Assembly (NCBI GenBank): GCA_017558505.1
Contig: JAFYUM010000003.1
Location: forward strand, 1-64,000
Length of the DNA stretch: 64,000 bases
Reading direction: 5' to 3'
Source: Ruminococcus sp.
Lineage (GTDB): Bacteria; Bacillota; Clostridia; Oscillospirales; Ruminococcaceae
The notes under the pieces are model-generated. The model was not told the origin of the DNA. It did not search any database and was given only the letters and a program-made list of their open reading frames with translations. Positions 61,842 to 64,000 of the stretch are shown here, piece by piece. Made by a program: the position numbers and the translations under genes. Within the stretch, counting starts at the first letter, position 1. Each line of letters starts with the position of its first letter.

Positions 61842-62795
61842 TTAATTTTCTCCGATTCCCGGCGCAGGGGTGGTCTTGATGATTTCACTGATAACATCTG
61901 CCGCCGTCATATCAGAAAGCTTTGCCTTTGAGTTGAGAATAATACGGTGTTCAAAAACATCACGGCAGATATATGAAACGTCATCAGGTATAACGTAGTC
62001 ACGTCCCATAGCAACGGCAATACCCTTTGAAATCTGCATAAGGGCAAGGGTTCCACGAGGGCTTATACCCAGCTTGATAAGCGGATGATTTCTTGTTGCA
62101 GATGAAAGCTTTACGATATATTCATAAATTCTGTCATCAATATAAATTGAAGCAATGTGCTCCTGTAATTCAGATATGATATCCGCATTGACAACAGCCT
62201 GTACATTTTCAAGAGGAGCAGCATTGAATTTAGCTTTGAGAATAGCAACTTCATCATCAAATTCCGGATAACCCATGCTGAGCTTAATCATAAATCTGTC
62301 AAGCTGGGAATCAGGAAGGTTGTGTGTACCTGCAGATCCAATAGGATTCTGTGTAGCTATAACTGTATATGGTTCAGGAAGCTTATATGTATTGCCGTCA
62401 ACTGTAATGCTTTTTTCTTCCATAAGCTCCAGAAGTGCTGATTGTGTCTTACTTGAAGTACGGTTGATTTCATCAGCAAGGAATAAATTGCAGAAAGCTA
62501 CACCCGGGCGGAATTCAAATACATTTTTAGCTTTGTTGTATACAGAAAAGCCTGTGATATCTGATGGAAGAACATCGGGTGTAAACTGCATACGATTGTG
62601 GTCAAGTGACAAAGCCTTTGAAAAAGCGAGTGCCATAGTAGTTTTACCAACTCCTGGAATATCCTCGATGAGTATATGTCCCTTACATAGAATAGCAAGG
62701 AGAGTTTTGATAATTATAGCGTCCTTACCGATAACTGCTTTTTTTACTTCTTTAACGATGTCATTAATCTGCTTTGCATAATATTGATTACTCAT
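61842..62795 (-). CDS. MoxR family AAA+ ATPase
   Basis: Chaperone-like ATPase. Motifs: Walker A EDIPGVGKTTMALAFSKAL (residues ~38-56), FLADEINRTSSKTQSALLELMEE with Walker B (~109-131), sensor 1 VIATQNPIGSAGTHNLPDSQLDRFM, and a C-terminal lid. 317 aa is normal. AGGAG precedes the ATG. It is first in its operon and has its own promoter. Confidence 0.95.
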   Translation of the reverse strand: MSNQYYAKQINDIVKEVKKAVIGKDAIIIKTLLAILCKGHILIEDIPGVGKTTMALAFSKALSLDHNRMQFTPDVLPSDITGFSVYNKAKNVFEFRPGVAFCNLFLADEINRTSSKTQSALLELMEEKSITVDGNTYKLPEPYTVIATQNPIGSAGTHNLPDSQLDRFMIKLSMGYPEFDDEVAILKAKFNAAPLENVQAVVNADIISELQEHIASIYIDDRIYEYIVKLSSATRNHPLIKLGISPRGTLALMQISKGIAVAMGRDYVIPDDVSYICRDVFEHRIILNSKAKLSDMTAADVISEIIKTTPAPGIGEN

Positions 62796-62841
62796 AAATG
62801 AAACTCCTAATAATGAACTTTGTGTGAATACACACTATAAT

Positions 62842-62870
62842 ATTATACCATAAATAAAATTATATTGCAA
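62842..62870 (-). promoter_or_regulatory. Promoter of the moxR operon
   Basis: On the minus strand TTGCAA (62870-62865) and TATAAT (62847-62842) are separated by 17 bp, about 50 nt upstream of the start codon. Confidence 0.75.
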
Positions 62871-62959
62871 GTAAAATATTATAGGAATATAAAAATGATT
62901 GTTCAGTTGTCAATGATAGTTGACACTTACCCTCAAAAAATATAGTGTTAAGTGATATA

Positions 62960-63014
62960 TTGCAAATTTTCATTTTGTAGGAGCCGTAGGCGACGGAAAA
63001 ATGAAAATTTGCAA
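62960..63014 (-). repeat. Perfect 17-bp hairpin at the transposase 3' end
   Basis: TTGCAAATTTTCATTTT (62960-62976) and AAAATGAAAATTTGCAA (62998-63014) pair perfectly around a GC-rich 21-nt loop (AGGAGCCGTAGGCGACGG core). It ends just beyond the transposase stop and inside the putative element. It may end or insulate transposase mRNA; no long U-tract follows on the minus strand. Confidence 0.55.
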
Positions 63015-63019
63015 TCGAC

Positions 63020-63925
63020 TCACATTACCGCAAGGTAATCATTCAAAACCTCTTTTGGCGTTCTGAAATGCAGGCATACCTTGGGTATATTATTTGATTT
63101 CTTGTTGTATTTAGCAAGCTGTGCTCTGCCGTCCTCAAGGCTGTACGTACGCATTTTTCTGTAAAATCTTTTTTCATCTGTTCTATGCTGACGTTCAACC
63201 TTGCCGTTATGTCTTGGAGTAGCTACTCTTATTCTGTGATAGATAATATCCATATCCTCCAAAGCCTTTTCAAACATTGTTTTGCTTGCTTTATCTTTTA
63301 CAAGTAATGCCGTTGTCCATTCCGTTCCATTATCAGTCTGAATCTCTCTTATCGGGAATGGAAAGGCTTTTATCAGCTTCATCAGAAAATCTTTGGAACT
63401 GTAAGTGCTGTGCTCATCATACATTTCTCTGAAGCAGAATCTTGTACATTCGTCTATCGCTGTGTACTGATAGAATTTTTCTCCGCTTGATACGCAATAG
63501 CTTGGAACATATTTTACATCTATCTGTATTTTCTGTCCAGGATATGCTACTCTTTCATATGGCTTGGGTTTGCGTGGTTTTCTCTTTTCTATTTCGGGCT
63601 TTACATATTTCTTTATTACTCGAAGCATGCTTGTGTATGACCTTGTATAACCGCTTTTTCTAATGCTGTCCCACAGCATTATCATGTCGTCCTTGTAACG
63701 GCGTATTATCAGTTCTTTTTCTTCCTGTGTGTGCTCATTCGAGTGATGATGTGGTCGATGACTTTTTTCTTTTAAGCTTTTCCACGTTCAGTCATATCGA
63801 TTTTTCCAATTATATATTGCCTGTCTGCTTATATGATATCGTCTTGACGCCTCAGTTACACCTTTTTTCATCGAATATTTCACTACCCATTGACGAAACC
63901 GTGCTTCTTGTGCTATACTATTCAT
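63020..63925 (-). pseudogene. DDE transposase (IS481/IS3-like) with in-frame TGA
   Basis: Reading from ATG 63925 (AAGGAG upstream) gives a helix-turn-helix start (MNSIAQEARFRQWVVKYSMK, then EASRRYHISRQAIYNWKNRYD). TGA then falls at codon 46 (63790-63788). The same frame continues as TWKSLKEKSHRPHHHSNEH into the catalytic integrase core. There the acids are visible: IQIDVKYVP, IQTDNGTEW and NGKVERQHRTDEK (D-D-E). The whole frame is 301 codons. A GGA to TGA change fits the position. The intact open part from 63685 would lack the DNA-binding half, so the copy is probably inactive on its own. Confidence 0.82.
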
Positions 63926-64000
63926 TGGGACAACTCCTTTTTTGATACTTTGTTTTGGTGGTACTTAACATTATATCATATTGGGAGTTGTTTTTCTATT

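Larger units (their letters stand above)
62941..63975 (-). mobile_element. Insertion sequence with single DDE transposase frame
   Basis: TATAGTGTTAAGT (62941-62953) and the complement of ACTTAACATTATA (63963-63975) match at 12 of 13 positions and flank the transposase frame. I take them as terminal inverted repeats of an element of about 1.03 kb. The true outer ends and target duplication are not proven; a second small palindrome (TGTCAA...TTGACA) lies just outside at about 62903-62920. Confidence 0.6.

Noticed and set aside
62903..62920. TGTCAA...TTGACA palindrome as the true end of the insertion sequence
   Set aside because: No matching repeat is visible at the right side before the window ends, whereas TATAGTGTTAAGT has a 12/13 partner at 63963.
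63788..63790. TGA in the transposase as a selenocysteine codon
   Set aside because: No selenocysteine-insertion hairpin is evident directly downstream and transposases are not selenoproteins; a nonsense mutation is simpler.
1..64000. CRISPR array, prophage genes or tRNA genes
   Set aside because: I found no regularly spaced direct repeats of CRISPR size, no phage structural or integrase genes, and no cloverleaf apart from the tmRNA tRNA-like domain.

Overview
The window looks like a chromosomal segment of a low-GC, Gram-positive, plant-fibre-degrading Ruminococcus-type bacterium (Clostridia, Oscillospiraceae). The sequence reasons are two secreted enzymes that each carry a dockerin plus a CBM22-like module (cellulosomal, xylan-directed), Clostridia-style operons (hprK-murB-rapZ, DUF512-der-plsY-gpsA, moxR-DUF58-transglutaminase), strong GGAGG ribosome sites, and sigma-A promoters with 17-bp spacers. 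The species is not determined; genus is an inference from dockerin content and gene order.

Layout. 1-0.6 kb: tmRNA (minus) with its promoter and terminator. 0.8-2.5 kb: CBM22-dockerin-CE1 esterase. 2.6-6.1 kb (minus): GntR regulator, ABC ATPase and permease behind a palindromic operator. 6.1-8.4 kb: glycogen phosphorylase. 8.9-14.9 kb: a VanY-like protein lacking catalytic residues, an efflux pump of the major facilitator type broken by one in-frame stop and preceded by a leader peptide, a membrane-anchored serine hydrolase, and an S11 carboxypeptidase-like protein lacking all three active-site motifs. 15-25 kb: pgi, a small P-loop protein, yceD-rpmF, then DUF512-der-plsY-gpsA-asparagine-synthetase-like-gltX. 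25-28 kb (minus): lipoprotein, NAD(P)HX repair enzyme, small membrane protein. 28.3-33.8 kb: Phe T-box, pheS and pheT, separated by two unknown membrane proteins and a decayed copy of the pheT start. 34-36.4 kb: GH43-CBM22-dockerin enzyme. 36.5-39.1 kb (minus): rpsO-pnp. 39.3-43.4 kb: rpe, then only the three integral subunits of an Rnf complex (D, E, A), then an extracellular TIM-barrel-like protein. 43.5-50.7 kb: hprK, murB, rapZ, whiA, dnaE. 50.9-57.9 kb: pfkA, S1-domain protein (minus), prfA, threonylcarbamoyl-AMP synthase, coaE, M18 aminopeptidase. 57.9-62.8 kb (minus): moxR, DUF58, transglutaminase. 62.9-64 kb: an insertion sequence with a nonsense-mutated transposase.

The most unusual content is the Rnf-like D-E-A set. 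In my manual alignment it has lost three of the four cysteines that hold the intramembrane [2Fe-2S] cluster, and it lacks the cofactor-bearing subunits C, G and B. Other unusual items are two peptidoglycan-peptidase relatives with substituted catalytic residues, an asparagine synthetase without its glutaminase nucleophile, a leader-peptide/hairpin region before a truncated efflux pump, a helically phased TCAAC array, and the interrupted pheST locus. No CRISPR array, prophage or tRNA gene was found.
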